A stretch of 64,000 nucleotides of DNA from assembly GCF_004349265.1 (NCBI RefSeq), contig NZ_SMFL01000002.1, positions 248,001-312,000 of the forward strand, given 5' to 3'. Both the position numbers and the translations under genes were made by a program. Source of the stretch: Dyadobacter psychrotolerans. Lineage in GTDB: Bacteria > Bacteroidota > Bacteroidia > Cytophagales > Spirosomataceae. The notes under the pieces were generated by a model, which worked only from the letters and a program-made list of their open reading frames with translations, searched no databases and was not told where the DNA came from. Positions 27,435 through 36,878 of the stretch are shown piece by piece. How positions within the stretch are numbered: the first letter of the stretch is position 1; each line of letters starts with the position of its first letter.

Positions 27435-28802
27435 ATGAATAGTACCTCCATCCACCATCAGGAAGCGATTTGTGCCCTGGCAACTCCGTCGGGCGTGGGA
27501 GCCATTGCGGTTATACGTGTCTCCGGACTTCACGCTGTTTCCATTGTGAACTCTATATTTAAAGGTAAAAATTTAGAACAGGCCGAAAGTCATACTGCCC
27601 ACTTCGGTTTGATTCAATCGAACGAAGGCATTATTGATGAAGTGCTGGTAACGGTGTTTAAGTCTCCCAAATCCTTTACGAAAGAAGATTCAGCCGAGAT
27701 CTCCTGCCACGGTTCCGACTACATTATAAGACAAATACTTAAACTCCTGATTAAAAAAGGAGCCAGGATAGCGCGACCGGGAGAATTTACCCAGCGTGCA
27801 TTTTTGAATGGACAATTTGACCTGGTGCAGGCCGAAGCTGTGGCCGATCTGATCGCTGCTGATTCGGAAGCCAGCCACAAAACGGCGTTGAACCAATTAC
27901 GAGGAGGTTTTTCTAAAAAACTGGCTTCGCTACGTACTGAATTGATCCATTTTGCTTCGTTGATTGAACTTGAACTGGATTTCGGCGAAGAAGATGTGGA
28001 ATTTGCAGAGCGCGATGACCTGAGGCGACTGATCATGAATCTCAGACACACAATAGCACCCCTGATTGAATCCTTTGATTTTGGCAATGCGTTAAAGGAT
28101 GGTGTTCCTGTGGCAATCATCGGCTCGCCGAACGTTGGAAAATCAACTTTGCTGAACGCACTTTTGAACGAAGAAAAAGCGATAGTAACCAGCGTGGCAG
28201 GCACAACCCGTGACGTGATAGAAGATACAATGGTGCTGGAAGGACTTAAATTCCGCTTTATCGATACAGCAGGAATCAGGGAAACGACGGATCTGGTGGA
28301 ATCCATAGGAATCGAACGTTCACGTAGCGCAATGGACAAAGCCGATATGGTTATCTTTCTGTTTGACAGCGAACAAACCTTTTTGGAAAACAGACAGCTG
28401 GCAACAGAAATCGCTTCTGACAAAGACATTATTTGGGTGTTTAATAAAATTGATATCGAAACTGAAACGTTCGAAAGATTGAGATCTGAAAATCCGGAAA
28501 TCGTTGGAATTTCTGCCCAAACTCAGGAAGGTTTACAAGTGCTAACCAATGTTTTGGTAAATCGTGTATACGGACAATCTGCAACGGATACCGTCGTAAC
28601 CAACCTGCGTCATTACGAACATCTGCTTAAAACCCAAGATGCATTAAACGAAGTAATTAATGGTCTCGACAGCGGAATCACCGGAGATTTCCTCGCCCAG
28701 GACATCCGGCTGTCGCTTCACCATTTGGGCGAGATTACGGGGACGATTGTTACTGATGATTTGCTGGATAATATTTTTTCGAAGTTCTGTATCGGAAAGT
28801 AG
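27435..28802 (+). CDS. mnmE: tRNA uridine-5-carboxymethylaminomethyl(34) synthesis GTPase MnmE
   Basis: 455 aa. N-terminal tetrahydrofolate-binding domain (ICALATPSGVGAIAVIRVSG), helical middle domain, inserted G domain with P-loop GSPNVGKST at 230-238, switch region GTTRDV, DTAG and NKID, and the diagnostic C-terminal CIGK at 452-455. With MnmG it modifies U34 of several tRNAs. Complete and intact. The mobile-element remnant begins just after its terminator. Confidence 0.96.
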   Translation: MNSTSIHHQEAICALATPSGVGAIAVIRVSGLHAVSIVNSIFKGKNLEQAESHTAHFGLIQSNEGIIDEVLVTVFKSPKSFTKEDSAEISCHGSDYIIRQILKLLIKKGARIARPGEFTQRAFLNGQFDLVQAEAVADLIAADSEASHKTALNQLRGGFSKKLASLRTELIHFASLIELELDFGEEDVEFAERDDLRRLIMNLRHTIAPLIESFDFGNALKDGVPVAIIGSPNVGKSTLLNALLNEEKAIVTSVAGTTRDVIEDTMVLEGLKFRFIDTAGIRETTDLVESIGIERSRSAMDKADMVIFLFDSEQTFLENRQLATEIASDKDIIWVFNKIDIETETFERLRSENPEIVGISAQTQEGLQVLTNVLVNRVYGQSATDTVVTNLRHYEHLLKTQDALNEVINGLDSGITGDFLAQDIRLSLHHLGEITGTIVTDDLLDNIFSKFCIGK

Positions 28803-28833
28803 ACGCACAAAACGGCTGCAAGTAAATACATAT

Positions 28834-28883
28834 AAACGGTTGAAAATTAGAATATTAGTCAAAATTTTCAACCGTTTTCTTTT
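28834..28883 (+). terminator. Intrinsic terminator after mnmE
   Basis: 14-bp perfect stem (aaacggttgaaaat 28834-28847 / attttcaaccgttt 28864-28877) followed by tctttt, 31 bp after the mnmE stop. Confidence 0.9.
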
Positions 28884-28910
28884 GGAATTTTTACTAAGTT
28901 TTGTTTATTT

Positions 28911-29136
28911 TTTGTCCCCTATTTGTCCCTCAAGAAGGCTAGTTCAAATGATATAGCATATTATATATCGTATGTCAACACTACTTAAATTAACTTATTT
29001 AAACTTATTTGTATTTATGAGTAGCAACTTTGCTGTTAAACGTAGATGTGGATTTTGTGGCAATGAATTTACGATGAAGAGAACTTGTCTTGTCCTGAAA
29101 AGCGTTGACCGTTTAGTTCATATTTCTTTTATCTAG
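28911..29136 (+). mobile_element. Degraded integrative-element remnant: paired TTTGTCCC sites and a broken excisionase-like ORF
   Basis: The 363-bp stretch between mnmE and the beta-lactamase-like gene has no intact gene. Two direct TTTGTCCC copies (28911-28918 and 28922-28929) are 11 bp, about one helical turn, apart; I recall such gtcccctatttgtccc motifs near integrase genes of Bacteroidota elements. An ORF of 39 codons (29017-29136) begins MSSNFAVKRRCGFCGNEFTMK, much like the zinc-finger-like N-terminus of small DNA-binding proteins carried by those elements, but after EFTMK the similarity stops and the frame ends soon. No integrase remains. I read it as a scar of a lost element; the recollected similarities need a database search. 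Confidence 0.45.
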
Positions 29137-29165
29137 TTCCTTACATATTTGAAATAAGAATGATA

Positions 29166-30818
29166 TTATTTAATCCTATCAAACCTGAGATTCTTGACTC
29201 TATTCATGTTAAAATAAACTGTGTTCAAGTCGATATTGTTTTGAATTGCTAATTGAAATCCATCGGATAAGAGTTTTGTCGGGGTGATTAATATTCCATT
29301 TGTTTCATTATCACCTAACTTAATATTAAATGTTTGACCAGACAGGTATTCAATCAACAAAAATTGCTTTGTCTCATCATTTTGAAACTTACCACTCATT
29401 CGCCTGAAATCAAAATTTTCCCAGTCATAGTCAACCTTATCCAATGTATACGGTGCGTGGGACGGGTGATACGCCGTAACCTGAAGTTTACTTTTTTTGT
29501 CCTTAATAAATTCCATTTTGAATGTGGGATCATTGGTTTGGTGAAAAACATTATCTGACTCCCGCACTAACTGAATTTCATTTCTCCCAAATCTTTTTAG
29601 ATAAAAAATTGAATCTCTTTGTTCGAATTGAAAGCTGAAATCCTTATTATCTGTATAGATTCCTACTATATCCGACGCTGATGCAAATGTCCCGTTACGA
29701 TTAGGCCACGAATAAACTAGGGGTGTCTGTGCTGAAAGATTCAGTAGAATATCCGCCATCTGTCTTGTTTGCGTGGCTGGGATTGTTTTTCCGCTATTTG
29801 TTAAGGTTATCACTGACAAACTGTCTTTGGGGAAACGGAGTAGCGTTGCCTTCCAGGCTCCAGTTGCACCTTCATGAAACCGGTATTGAATTCCCTTATA
29901 TGCCCCAAATTCCAAACCGTAGCCGTACTCTTTGATCTCTGAATTTCCTGTTAGCTGCTGACTCTTCTTAATTAAACCTGTGGGTATGGAGTCATGGTGC
30001 CCAAGTTGAATGATTTTTTCCCACTGCAACTGATCAGTCAGCGTAGTAAATAAGTTACCATCGCCATGTATGTCGCAAAGCCAGTCATAATTTACCCACT
30101 GATTAAAGTTGAAATATGGCTTTGCTATTGGTGCGTCAATCTTTTTATGATTGTCCACGAAAGCAGTATGGGGCATATCAAGCTTTGTGAATAGATTTTT
30201 AGTGTAATTAACAAATGATTCTCCGGTTACCTTTTCTATAATCTGAGCAAGCAAGATATAGTTCGAATTGCTGTATAAATAGGTTGTACCTGGTTTGAAG
30301 TTCAGTTCCTTCTGTTTTTGCAAAAGTTGTAAGGCGTCTTGGTTATTCAATATTGTTTTCCACCAAACAATGCCCTGAACTGACCATAAGTCATAAATGT
30401 CTCTGATTCCACTGCTGTGATTCAGGAGATGCTTAATTAAAATTTTGTGTTTTATTCCTGTATATAAGTCAGGAAGAAATTTTCTGATGTCATCGTCTAA
30501 ACTAATCTTTTGTTGTTTGACCAGCAACAAAATTGCCAAAGCAGTAAACTGCTTTGCATTTGATGCAATATTAAATCGGGAATGCTCATTTATCTGTACG
30601 CTGTCTGAAAGATTGGCGTAGCCGAAGTACTTACTGTACACGATCTGGCCGTTCCTGACAATCCCAGTGGCTATTCCGGGCGCATGAGCCGGTACATCCT
30701 GTGAAGCAATAGAATCAAGCTGCCTGTATTTAACAGAATCAATGTAGGAATACGGCTGACTAAATGCAAAGTGGATCGCTGAGGCCAGAAAACAAATGGC
30801 TAGAACAGGAAAGCGCAT
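29166..30818 (-). CDS. Serine hydrolase of the class C beta-lactamase/penicillin-binding (AmpC-like) family
   Basis: 550 aa from the ATG at 30818, which starts a signal peptide (MRFPVLAICF...AFSQ); a longer frame to 30875 lacks it. The active-site motifs are complete: SNAK at 86-89 (SxxK), YSN at 182-184 (YxN) and HEG at 315-317 (HxG in place of KTG), as in esterases and D-aminopeptidases of this family. About 200 C-terminal residues form an additional beta-rich domain. Periplasmic; the substrate could be a D-amino-acid peptide or ester, and resistance to beta-lactams cannot be inferred. A membrane AraC-type regulator gene lies 75 bp upstream on the same strand. Confidence 0.85.
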   Translation of the reverse strand: MRFPVLAICFLASAIHFAFSQPYSYIDSVKYRQLDSIASQDVPAHAPGIATGIVRNGQIVYSKYFGYANLSDSVQINEHSRFNIASNAKQFTALAILLLVKQQKISLDDDIRKFLPDLYTGIKHKILIKHLLNHSSGIRDIYDLWSVQGIVWWKTILNNQDALQLLQKQKELNFKPGTTYLYSNSNYILLAQIIEKVTGESFVNYTKNLFTKLDMPHTAFVDNHKKIDAPIAKPYFNFNQWVNYDWLCDIHGDGNLFTTLTDQLQWEKIIQLGHHDSIPTGLIKKSQQLTGNSEIKEYGYGLEFGAYKGIQYRFHEGATGAWKATLLRFPKDSLSVITLTNSGKTIPATQTRQMADILLNLSAQTPLVYSWPNRNGTFASASDIVGIYTDNKDFSFQFEQRDSIFYLKRFGRNEIQLVRESDNVFHQTNDPTFKMEFIKDKKSKLQVTAYHPSHAPYTLDKVDYDWENFDFRRMSGKFQNDETKQFLLIEYLSGQTFNIKLGDNETNGILITPTKLLSDGFQLAIQNNIDLNTVYFNMNRVKNLRFDRIK

Positions 30819-30893
30819 GGTAAGAGGATTGTTGAGGCACGAAGTACCGTTAACATCTATTTCAAATCGCTTCAAATCCTGATTTGATACCTT

Positions 30894-32069
30894 TTAGTAA
30901 TAATTTTGACTTAAATATTCTTTTGGAGTCAACTTCGTATGTTTTTTGAAGGCGCGGTTGAATGTCGATTTTGAGTTGAACCCGCATTCAAATGCTATTG
31001 CAAGAAGTGTCAGTAAACTGTGGTTACCTGATTTTATTTGTTCGATTACTGCCAGAGTTCTGTAAAGATTCACAAAGTCATTAAAGTTCATCTCATAGCC
31101 TTGATTTATTATTTGGGACACACGTTTAGGACTAGTTTCCATTTGTTGGGCCACATCGACCAGGGTAAGAGTTGGGTTTTCATAAATCTTCTCGTTAATC
31201 ATCAATGCTTCAAGTTTATTTTTCCAAGGTTCAATATCGATATCAATAAAAGATGCTGTTTTCAGCAATTGTGATTCCTCCTGCTCATTGATCGGACTGC
31301 TGACTGCCAGCACAGAAGCTGTCTTCAATGTGAAAATAGATTGAATAGCATTCACATAACCGCTTATTGAAATGTAGTACACTAATATCGAAAAAGAGAG
31401 ATAATACCAGAATTTCTTTCCAAACTGATCCCACTCGGGGTTTAGGATGAAAAAAAGTCCCCGAAGTATTAGTATCATCAATAGAGCAATCAGAAAGCGT
31501 TTAATCCAGCCAAACATGATTGCATCAGCAAAACTAACTGTTTGGAGACTTAGCTCTTTATAAGTAAAATAGGATCTTAGACAAAGTATTGAGTAGGTCG
31601 CCAAGGAGATAAATCCGGTGATTTGGTACCATGATGAGAAGTCTTTATCCATACCGTCGGCATAAAAATAGGCGTAATCCAAAACAGCTTTATCTGTTAC
31701 GAAAACGATAAGTGAGTACACGAAGTAACCAAACCAGGGTAGAAAGTGTAAAAAGTGTCTAGGGTTAAAAGTAAAGGATTCATCGAGTAATGTTTTTACA
31801 TAAATGTAAAGGACTGGTGGCAGAAGGAAAAGTTGCTGAAATGGAAAATAAAACAGGATATCACGGTATGGCTGCCTGCTATACCAGCCTGCATAGCCTA
31901 GCATAAATGGTGAAATATACAGACCTGAAAAAAAAATAAAGGCGCTCAGCCAATAACTCGGCTTATGCTCATTTTGAATTGCTTTACTTAAAAGCAACAT
32001 TGAAAAGACAGCAGCATGCAAAACAAAGATCAAAAGCATTGAGCTTTTGAAGTCAAAGCTGAAATACAT
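30894..32069 (-). CDS. Membrane-bound AraC-type transcriptional regulator
   Basis: 391 aa from the ATG at 32069; a TTG at 32096 would add nine residues. The N-terminal about 260 residues hold seven or eight hydrophobic helices, and the C-terminus is an AraC helix-turn-helix (LVDVAQQMETSPKRVSQIIN, then LTLLAIAFECGFNSKSTFNRAF and KLTPKEYL). Such membrane-tethered AraC proteins are frequent in Bacteroidota and probably sense a signal in the membrane or periplasm. It precedes the beta-lactamase-like gene and likely controls it. Confidence 0.87.
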   Translation of the reverse strand: MYFSFDFKSSMLLIFVLHAAVFSMLLLSKAIQNEHKPSYWLSAFIFFSGLYISPFMLGYAGWYSRQPYRDILFYFPFQQLFLLPPVLYIYVKTLLDESFTFNPRHFLHFLPWFGYFVYSLIVFVTDKAVLDYAYFYADGMDKDFSSWYQITGFISLATYSILCLRSYFTYKELSLQTVSFADAIMFGWIKRFLIALLMILILRGLFFILNPEWDQFGKKFWYYLSFSILVYYISISGYVNAIQSIFTLKTASVLAVSSPINEQEESQLLKTASFIDIDIEPWKNKLEALMINEKIYENPTLTLVDVAQQMETSPKRVSQIINQGYEMNFNDFVNLYRTLAVIEQIKSGNHSLLTLLAIAFECGFNSKSTFNRAFKKHTKLTPKEYLSQNYY

Positions 32070-32541
32070 CGTGTATATGATTGTAATGGGATACAATTAA
32101 CAACTTCGAAAGCGAACAATAGTACTATACAAAAAAAGCTGTTGTTTTATAGCCATGAAATTTTTTCCTGCTGTTAATCTTTCTCGAATTTTTTGAGACT
32201 GTAAACTAAACTGTAAAAATCTACAACAAGCGTCTTCCACCCAAACATGGATTCTACGCCGTGTTAACGCACTTTCCACTCATAATCGCCATACTCAAAC
32301 CATTAAAATCATTTTACTCACAGTATAGCTATTATAAACAACGTCACAATTAAAAACAGTATATCGTTGCAACTTCGTCATTTAAGTCCTTCAATTTTTC
32401 TTATAACCAACGTTTGTTTGCCTGATTTAAAAAAATGAGGCTTGGTTTCTAAAGCGCATGGTTATAAACTAAACCCAATTCTTTCGTACTTTTATCTACT
32501 TCAAACAAATAAAAAACTATTTATAAAAATACATCTTTGAA
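32070..32541. other. Gene-less AT-rich interval between the divergent regulator and crtD
   Basis: 472 bp with no convincing gene. It must hold the promoters of the minus-strand AraC-type regulator and of plus-strand crtD. A 60-codon minus-strand frame at 32097-32279 has no recognisable features and is not called. No clear TAnnTTTG element or inverted repeat was found. Confidence 0.5.
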
Positions 32542-34011
32542 ATGCCATCAGCAATTATTATTGGTTCAGGTATAGCCGGCATTGCTACTGCACTGCATTT
32601 GCGGGCTGCTGGCGTCGAAGTGGATGTATTTGAGAGCAATGAATATCCCGGTGGCAAGCTACATGCTTTCGAAATAAACGGCTACCGTTTTGATGCCGGA
32701 CCTTCGCTCTTCACCATGCCACAACTTATTACTGAGCTTTTCGAACTGTTTGGTGAACAACCAGCTGATTTTTTTCAGTATCACCGCTTGAATTCGGTGT
32801 GCAACTATTTTTGGGAAGATGGCATGCGGTTTACTGTTGATGCCGATCGCGAAGTTTTTGCTAAAGAGGCTGCAGCCAAATTTGGTATTGAAGCCACAAC
32901 GATATTGTCTTATTTGAAAAACGGCCAGAAGAAATATGAGCTTACCGCTTCATTATTCATTGAGAAATCATTGCATAAAATGGGTACTTATTTCTCCCTG
33001 GACACACTTAGGGCCATGGCTCACCTATCGGAAATGAATTTGGGCATTAGTCTGGATGCGCTTAATGAAGCAGCCATTGGTGAGCCGCATCTGGTTCAGT
33101 TATTTAACCGCTATGCTACTTATAACGGCTCATCACCGTATCTCACACCGGGTATCATGAGTATGATTCCACATCTTGAACTTTACCTGGGCGCTTATTA
33201 TCCGAATGGTGGTATGCACAGTATCACTACCAGTCTGTATCAGCTGGCACTTCGACAAGGCATCCGATTTCATTTTAGTCAAAAAATAGAACAAATACTG
33301 GTTGTGAAGAATAAGGCAGTTGGAGTTAAAACGACAAGCAACCAGCATTTTGCAGATTGCGTCGTCTCAAACATGGACATATTTTCTACCTACAAAAAAC
33401 TGTTGGCATCACAACCGCACCCTGAGCGCACGCTTAGGCAGGAACGATCAAGTTCTGCAGTAATATTTTATTGGGGCATTCGCGGCACGTTTACTCAATT
33501 GGACTTGCACAACATATTTTTCAGCAGCGATTATCAGCAGGAATTTGCGCATTTGTTCGAACATAAAACTCTTTTTAATGATCCTACGGTTTACATCAAC
33601 ATCAGCAGTAAAGAAACTCCGGGTGACGCACCTCCGGGATGCGAAAATTGGTTTGTGATGATTAATGCCCCGGGCGATTATGGTCAAAATTGGGAGGCAT
33701 TGATGGCACAGGCGCGCCAAAATATCATCAGCAAATTAAACCGCCTGCTCGGCACCGACATTGCGGAGCTCATCATGGCAGAAGATGTGCTAACGCCCCC
33801 GCTTATTGAAAAACGAACAAGCAGTTACCGCGGTGCACTGTATGGTGCGGCAAGCAATTCTAAACTTGCGGCCTTCCTTAGACACCCCAATTTTTCAAAC
33901 AAAATAAAACAACTTTATTTTTGCGGTGGATCCGTTCATCCAGGTGGCGGTATTCCTTTGTGCATGCATTCTGCAAAGATTACTTCAAAGCTCATCATTT
34001 CAGCTCTATGA
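32542..34011 (+). CDS. crtD: Carotenoid desaturase, CrtD type (1-hydroxycarotenoid 3,4-desaturase)
   Basis: 489 aa. FAD-binding IIIGSGIAGIATALHLRAAG at the N-terminus, then NEYPGGKLHAFEINGYRFDAGPSLFTMP typical of CrtI/CrtD enzymes, and the C-terminal FCGGSVHPGGGIPLCMHSAK. The GYRFDAGPSLFTMPQL form and the adjacent cruF gene favour CrtD (3,4-desaturation of a 1-hydroxy carotenoid) over a phytoene desaturase. It overlaps cruF by 4 bp. Carotenoid substrate is membrane-embedded, so the enzyme is probably peripheral. Which end group it desaturates is inference from known flexixanthin-type pathways. Confidence 0.82.
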   Translation: MPSAIIIGSGIAGIATALHLRAAGVEVDVFESNEYPGGKLHAFEINGYRFDAGPSLFTMPQLITELFELFGEQPADFFQYHRLNSVCNYFWEDGMRFTVDADREVFAKEAAAKFGIEATTILSYLKNGQKKYELTASLFIEKSLHKMGTYFSLDTLRAMAHLSEMNLGISLDALNEAAIGEPHLVQLFNRYATYNGSSPYLTPGIMSMIPHLELYLGAYYPNGGMHSITTSLYQLALRQGIRFHFSQKIEQILVVKNKAVGVKTTSNQHFADCVVSNMDIFSTYKKLLASQPHPERTLRQERSSSAVIFYWGIRGTFTQLDLHNIFFSSDYQQEFAHLFEHKTLFNDPTVYINISSKETPGDAPPGCENWFVMINAPGDYGQNWEALMAQARQNIISKLNRLLGTDIAELIMAEDVLTPPLIEKRTSSYRGALYGAASNSKLAAFLRHPNFSNKIKQLYFCGGSVHPGGGIPLCMHSAKITSKLIISAL

Positions 34012-34661
34012 ATAATGAACTATCATTTTCGGTTGTAAAAAGCAACACTTCAATATTTGCAATATGGCTGGTAACCATTTCAGGCATGACAGGCATATGG
34101 CTGGGTTATGGCGCTTGGTTTTTGCCAAAAACACCATTAAACCTCCTGCTTGGCCTGGCACTTTTGTACTGGAATTTTCCGCTTAAAAATGTTTGGCCAG
34201 GCATGTTAATCTGGTCACTTGTTTACATCACCGGAATGGGCGTCGAAATGATTGGAGTAAACACCGGATTGCTTTTCGGAGACTATTGGTACGGTGAAAA
34301 TTTGGGTCCTAAATTGGCTAATGTTCCCTTGCTGATTGGCATCAACTGGGTGGTACTTACTTTTATAACAGCCACTATCGCAAAGCGTTTTGTAAGTAAC
34401 CCATGGATAGCACCTGTTTGCGGAGCTGCGCTAATGGTTGCGCTCGATTTTTTTATCGAACCTGTGGCTTCGGTATTCGATTACTGGCATTGGAATGCAG
34501 GTTATGCACCGTTACGCAACTACATAGACTGGTTTGTAGTCGCATTCGTATTGCAGGTGCTTGTAAAAAATTACGTACCTCAGGCAAAGTATCCGCTACC
34601 GTTACATCACTTTGCAACTCAAGTTCTATTTTTCGTATTCTTCTATTTGATCAACAAATAG
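34008..34661 (+). CDS. cruF: Carotenoid 1'-hydratase/hydroxylase CruF (DUF422)
   Basis: 217 aa from the ATG at 34008, which overlaps the crtD stop (ATGA). About seven hydrophobic helices carry DUF422/CruF signature stretches: GMGVEMIGVNTGLLFGDYWYGE, PLLIGINWVVL and a helix around DFFIEPVASVFDYWHW. CruF adds water at C-1' of acyclic carotenoid ends; CrtD then desaturates at 3',4'. Integral membrane enzyme. The stop abuts the stop of convergent crtA. Confidence 0.85.
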   Translation: MNNELSFSVVKSNTSIFAIWLVTISGMTGIWLGYGAWFLPKTPLNLLLGLALLYWNFPLKNVWPGMLIWSLVYITGMGVEMIGVNTGLLFGDYWYGENLGPKLANVPLLIGINWVVLTFITATIAKRFVSNPWIAPVCGAALMVALDFFIEPVASVFDYWHWNAGYAPLRNYIDWFVVAFVLQVLVKNYVPQAKYPLPLHHFATQVLFFVFFYLINK

Positions 34662-35408
34662 CTACGAAAATGCCGTAATAGGGGCAGAAGCGGGCGGTCT
34701 TAAATAGGGAGCCAAAACATTTTCACCACCCCAGGTTCCTACTGAGCGGTAAGGCTGAAAACGCGCAAATAACTCTTCTTTGTACCAATCTATTTTTCGC
34801 GTTTTCCGGATGGCCTCCTGATGTTCAGGGCTATTGTAGGCAAAGTTTTTCAGCGCATCTATATTTTCCCATAAACTGAAAGTGGCCATCTGAAGCAGCG
34901 GTGCTTCGCCAATTCCTTTGGTATAAATCAGCCCTTTACAACCTTGGACAATGGGCCGCTGGGATGTAGGTACATAGTCCCAAAACTTTATCAGTTTACC
35001 CGCCTTAATGGTTGCCCGCGTAATTACTGCAATAAGCGGGTTGTCATCATCCAAATCTGTTGAGGGGGTAAATGGATTACGGCCCGACCAAAGACCCCTG
35101 GCTTGTTTAGGTTTCATGTAGATAGTCCACTGTTCGCTGCTGTGCGCCTGGTATCGCTTAAAAATTTCAGCATTGTCAAAAAAATGATCAGCGTATTGCT
35201 CGTTGTCCCAAATACCCAATATGGCATATACACCCCAGTCGGGCAATGGGCTGAAACCCGGCTCGCGACCGCTGCCCATGAGTTTGTAAAATTGCAACCC
35301 GGGCGTTTTGCTTATATACGCATGTGCAAACTGCATTTGCCCGAAAGCCCACATTTTAGACCGTGAATCATGAAACCGAAATAAAGTAAGCGTAGTGGTG
35401 GAACTCAT
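34662..35408 (-). CDS. crtA: CrtA-like carotenoid monooxygenase (spheroidene monooxygenase family)
   Basis: 248 aa from the ATG at 35408; the frame upstream to 35429 has only a weak start. Family features: TLTLFRFHDSRSKMWAFGQMQFAH, KLMGSGREPGFSPLPDWGVYAILG, WDNEQYADHFF and the C-terminal FARFQPYRSVGTWGG. CrtA of purple bacteria puts oxygen on C-2 of acyclic carotenoids; here the convergent crtD-cruF pair suggests a 2-hydroxy or 2-keto derivative of a 1-hydroxy-3,4-desaturated end group. That product is inference. Confidence 0.82.
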   Translation of the reverse strand: MSSTTTLTLFRFHDSRSKMWAFGQMQFAHAYISKTPGLQFYKLMGSGREPGFSPLPDWGVYAILGIWDNEQYADHFFDNAEIFKRYQAHSSEQWTIYMKPKQARGLWSGRNPFTPSTDLDDDNPLIAVITRATIKAGKLIKFWDYVPTSQRPIVQGCKGLIYTKGIGEAPLLQMATFSLWENIDALKNFAYNSPEHQEAIRKTRKIDWYKEELFARFQPYRSVGTWGGENVLAPYLRPPASAPITAFS

Positions 35409-35844
35409 TAGAAATGATAAAGTAACCAATCAAGAAATCGATTCCATTTGCATTAAGACAGAAAATATTTGGCCATACGAATGTACCGAGAGAATTTTAT
35501 GAAATCAAAAAATACCATATATACGGTCCTGACTTTTCTGCTGACAACATTTCCTTGAAAATAATTAATTGGATAGCAGGGGTAAATAAGGAAAGCTTTC
35601 CTGTTGCATCAATTGTTCCTATAAAATAGTCTTTTGTTTAGTCGTGAAATAATTGGTTGATGGAATTGAAATATTAAACGGTTGATAATGGGCTCGTCCG
35701 TTCATTTTGTCAGTTCACTCCCTGAAAATATACTTTCACTCCTCATATAGTTACACTGGGTTCCAATGCGACAATGAAAAAACGGCCAGGTAGGTTAGTC
35801 ATAGTAACTAAATAAATTATTCCACAATCTTTACCTTTTTTACT
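35409..35844. other. Gene-less interval between crtA and the fasciclin gene
   Basis: 436 bp between divergent genes with no credible ORF. It should contain both promoters. A loose 7-bp inverted repeat (tagttac 35748-35754 / gtaacta 35804-35810) precedes the fasciclin gene; nothing else stands out. Confidence 0.5.
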
Positions 35845-36798
35845 ATGAAACCATTGAGCAGATTAAACAGACTGAGCATGTGTTTACTTATAGCTGCTTT
35901 GGCAGCAACCATTGTTTCATGTAAAGACGACGATGATGATATGCCGCAGACGCCACCAGTTGGGAATATTGTAGCCGTCGCCTCCGGAGATGCGCAGTTC
36001 TCAACGCTGGTTGCTGCAGTGGCCAAAGCGGAGCTGGTCACAACGTTACAGGGAACTGGCCCCTTCACAGTATTCGCACCTAATAATGCGGCGTTTACAA
36101 AAGCGGGTATTACAAGTTTGGATGGTTTGACCAAAAACGCATTGACACCTATTTTGACATCGCATGTCGTGAGCGGTGAAGTGAAGGCAGCGGACGTCAA
36201 AAGCGGAACAGTTAAAACAGTTAACGCCAACAACGACATTTATTTGTCAAAAAATGCGGATGGCGTTTTTATTAACGGTAACATTAAAGTTATCGTCACA
36301 GATGTGGATGCATCAAATGGGGTAATACACGTGATAGACAACGTCATTGTACCGCCAACACAATCCCTGGTGCAGGTGGCCCAGGCGAATACTAATTTTT
36401 CGGAACTTGTGTCACTTGTCCTGGCGGCTGACCCAGCGGTGGCAACGGCACTTTCTACGGCTTCTGCCAACGGGTTGACGGTTTTTGCGCCAACGAATGC
36501 AGCATTCACTGAGTTGTATAAAACAACACCAAAAGCAACTTTACTTGATCCGGCCAACAAAACACTTTTAACAAATGTGTTACTTTATCACGTTGTTCCG
36601 GGCCGTGTGTTCTCCACAGATCTGCCAAACGTTTCAGGGGAAGTAGCTACGGCCAACACAGCTGGCAAGCTCACATTCAATCTGACTGGCGGAGCGAAAG
36701 TGGTAGGTAAGACAAGCGGTGCTTCTAATATCACGTCTGCTAATATTTTGGCTACCAATGGCGTTGTGCACGTCATAGACAAAGTACTGATGCCATAA
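35845..36798 (+). CDS. Fasciclin-domain lipoprotein
   Basis: 317 aa. Signal peptide with lipobox (ATIVSC) followed by an acidic run (KDDDDDMP), which in Bacteroidota may act as a lipoprotein surface-export signal. Two fasciclin (FAS1/BIgH3) domains follow, about 45-175 and 180-317, each with the FTVFAPNNAAF or LTVFAPTNAAF box and the closing NGVIHVIDNVI or NGVVHVIDKVL. Presumed adhesion or matrix protein at the cell surface. Followed by a strong terminator. Confidence 0.92.
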   Translation: MKPLSRLNRLSMCLLIAALAATIVSCKDDDDDMPQTPPVGNIVAVASGDAQFSTLVAAVAKAELVTTLQGTGPFTVFAPNNAAFTKAGITSLDGLTKNALTPILTSHVVSGEVKAADVKSGTVKTVNANNDIYLSKNADGVFINGNIKVIVTDVDASNGVIHVIDNVIVPPTQSLVQVAQANTNFSELVSLVLAADPAVATALSTASANGLTVFAPTNAAFTELYKTTPKATLLDPANKTLLTNVLLYHVVPGRVFSTDLPNVSGEVATANTAGKLTFNLTGGAKVVGKTSGASNITSANILATNGVVHVIDKVLMP

Positions 36799-36812
36799 CT
36801 AAACTGCGTCAT

Positions 36813-36860
36813 AACATTGGTAAACGATCTGATTTTAGGTAGTTTACCAATGTTTTTTTA
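36813..36860 (+). terminator. Intrinsic terminator after fasciclin gene
   Basis: 13-bp perfect stem (aacattggtaaac 36813-36825 / gtttaccaatgtt 36842-36854) followed by a run of T, 14 bp after the stop. It separates the fasciclin gene from the kinase gene that starts at 36879. Confidence 0.93.
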
Positions 36861-36878
36861 TAGTTACTATACGTTAAT

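Noticed and set aside
27719..28429. 236-codon minus-strand frame inside mnmE
   Set aside because: Ser-rich antisense shadow of a conserved gene.
29166..30818. Beta-lactam resistance gene
   Set aside because: The motifs are those of the broad serine-hydrolase family and the third motif is HEG rather than KTG, so resistance is not supported.
32097..32279. 60-codon minus-strand frame upstream of the membrane AraC gene
   Set aside because: No signal peptide, domain or known relative; occupies the expected promoter region.
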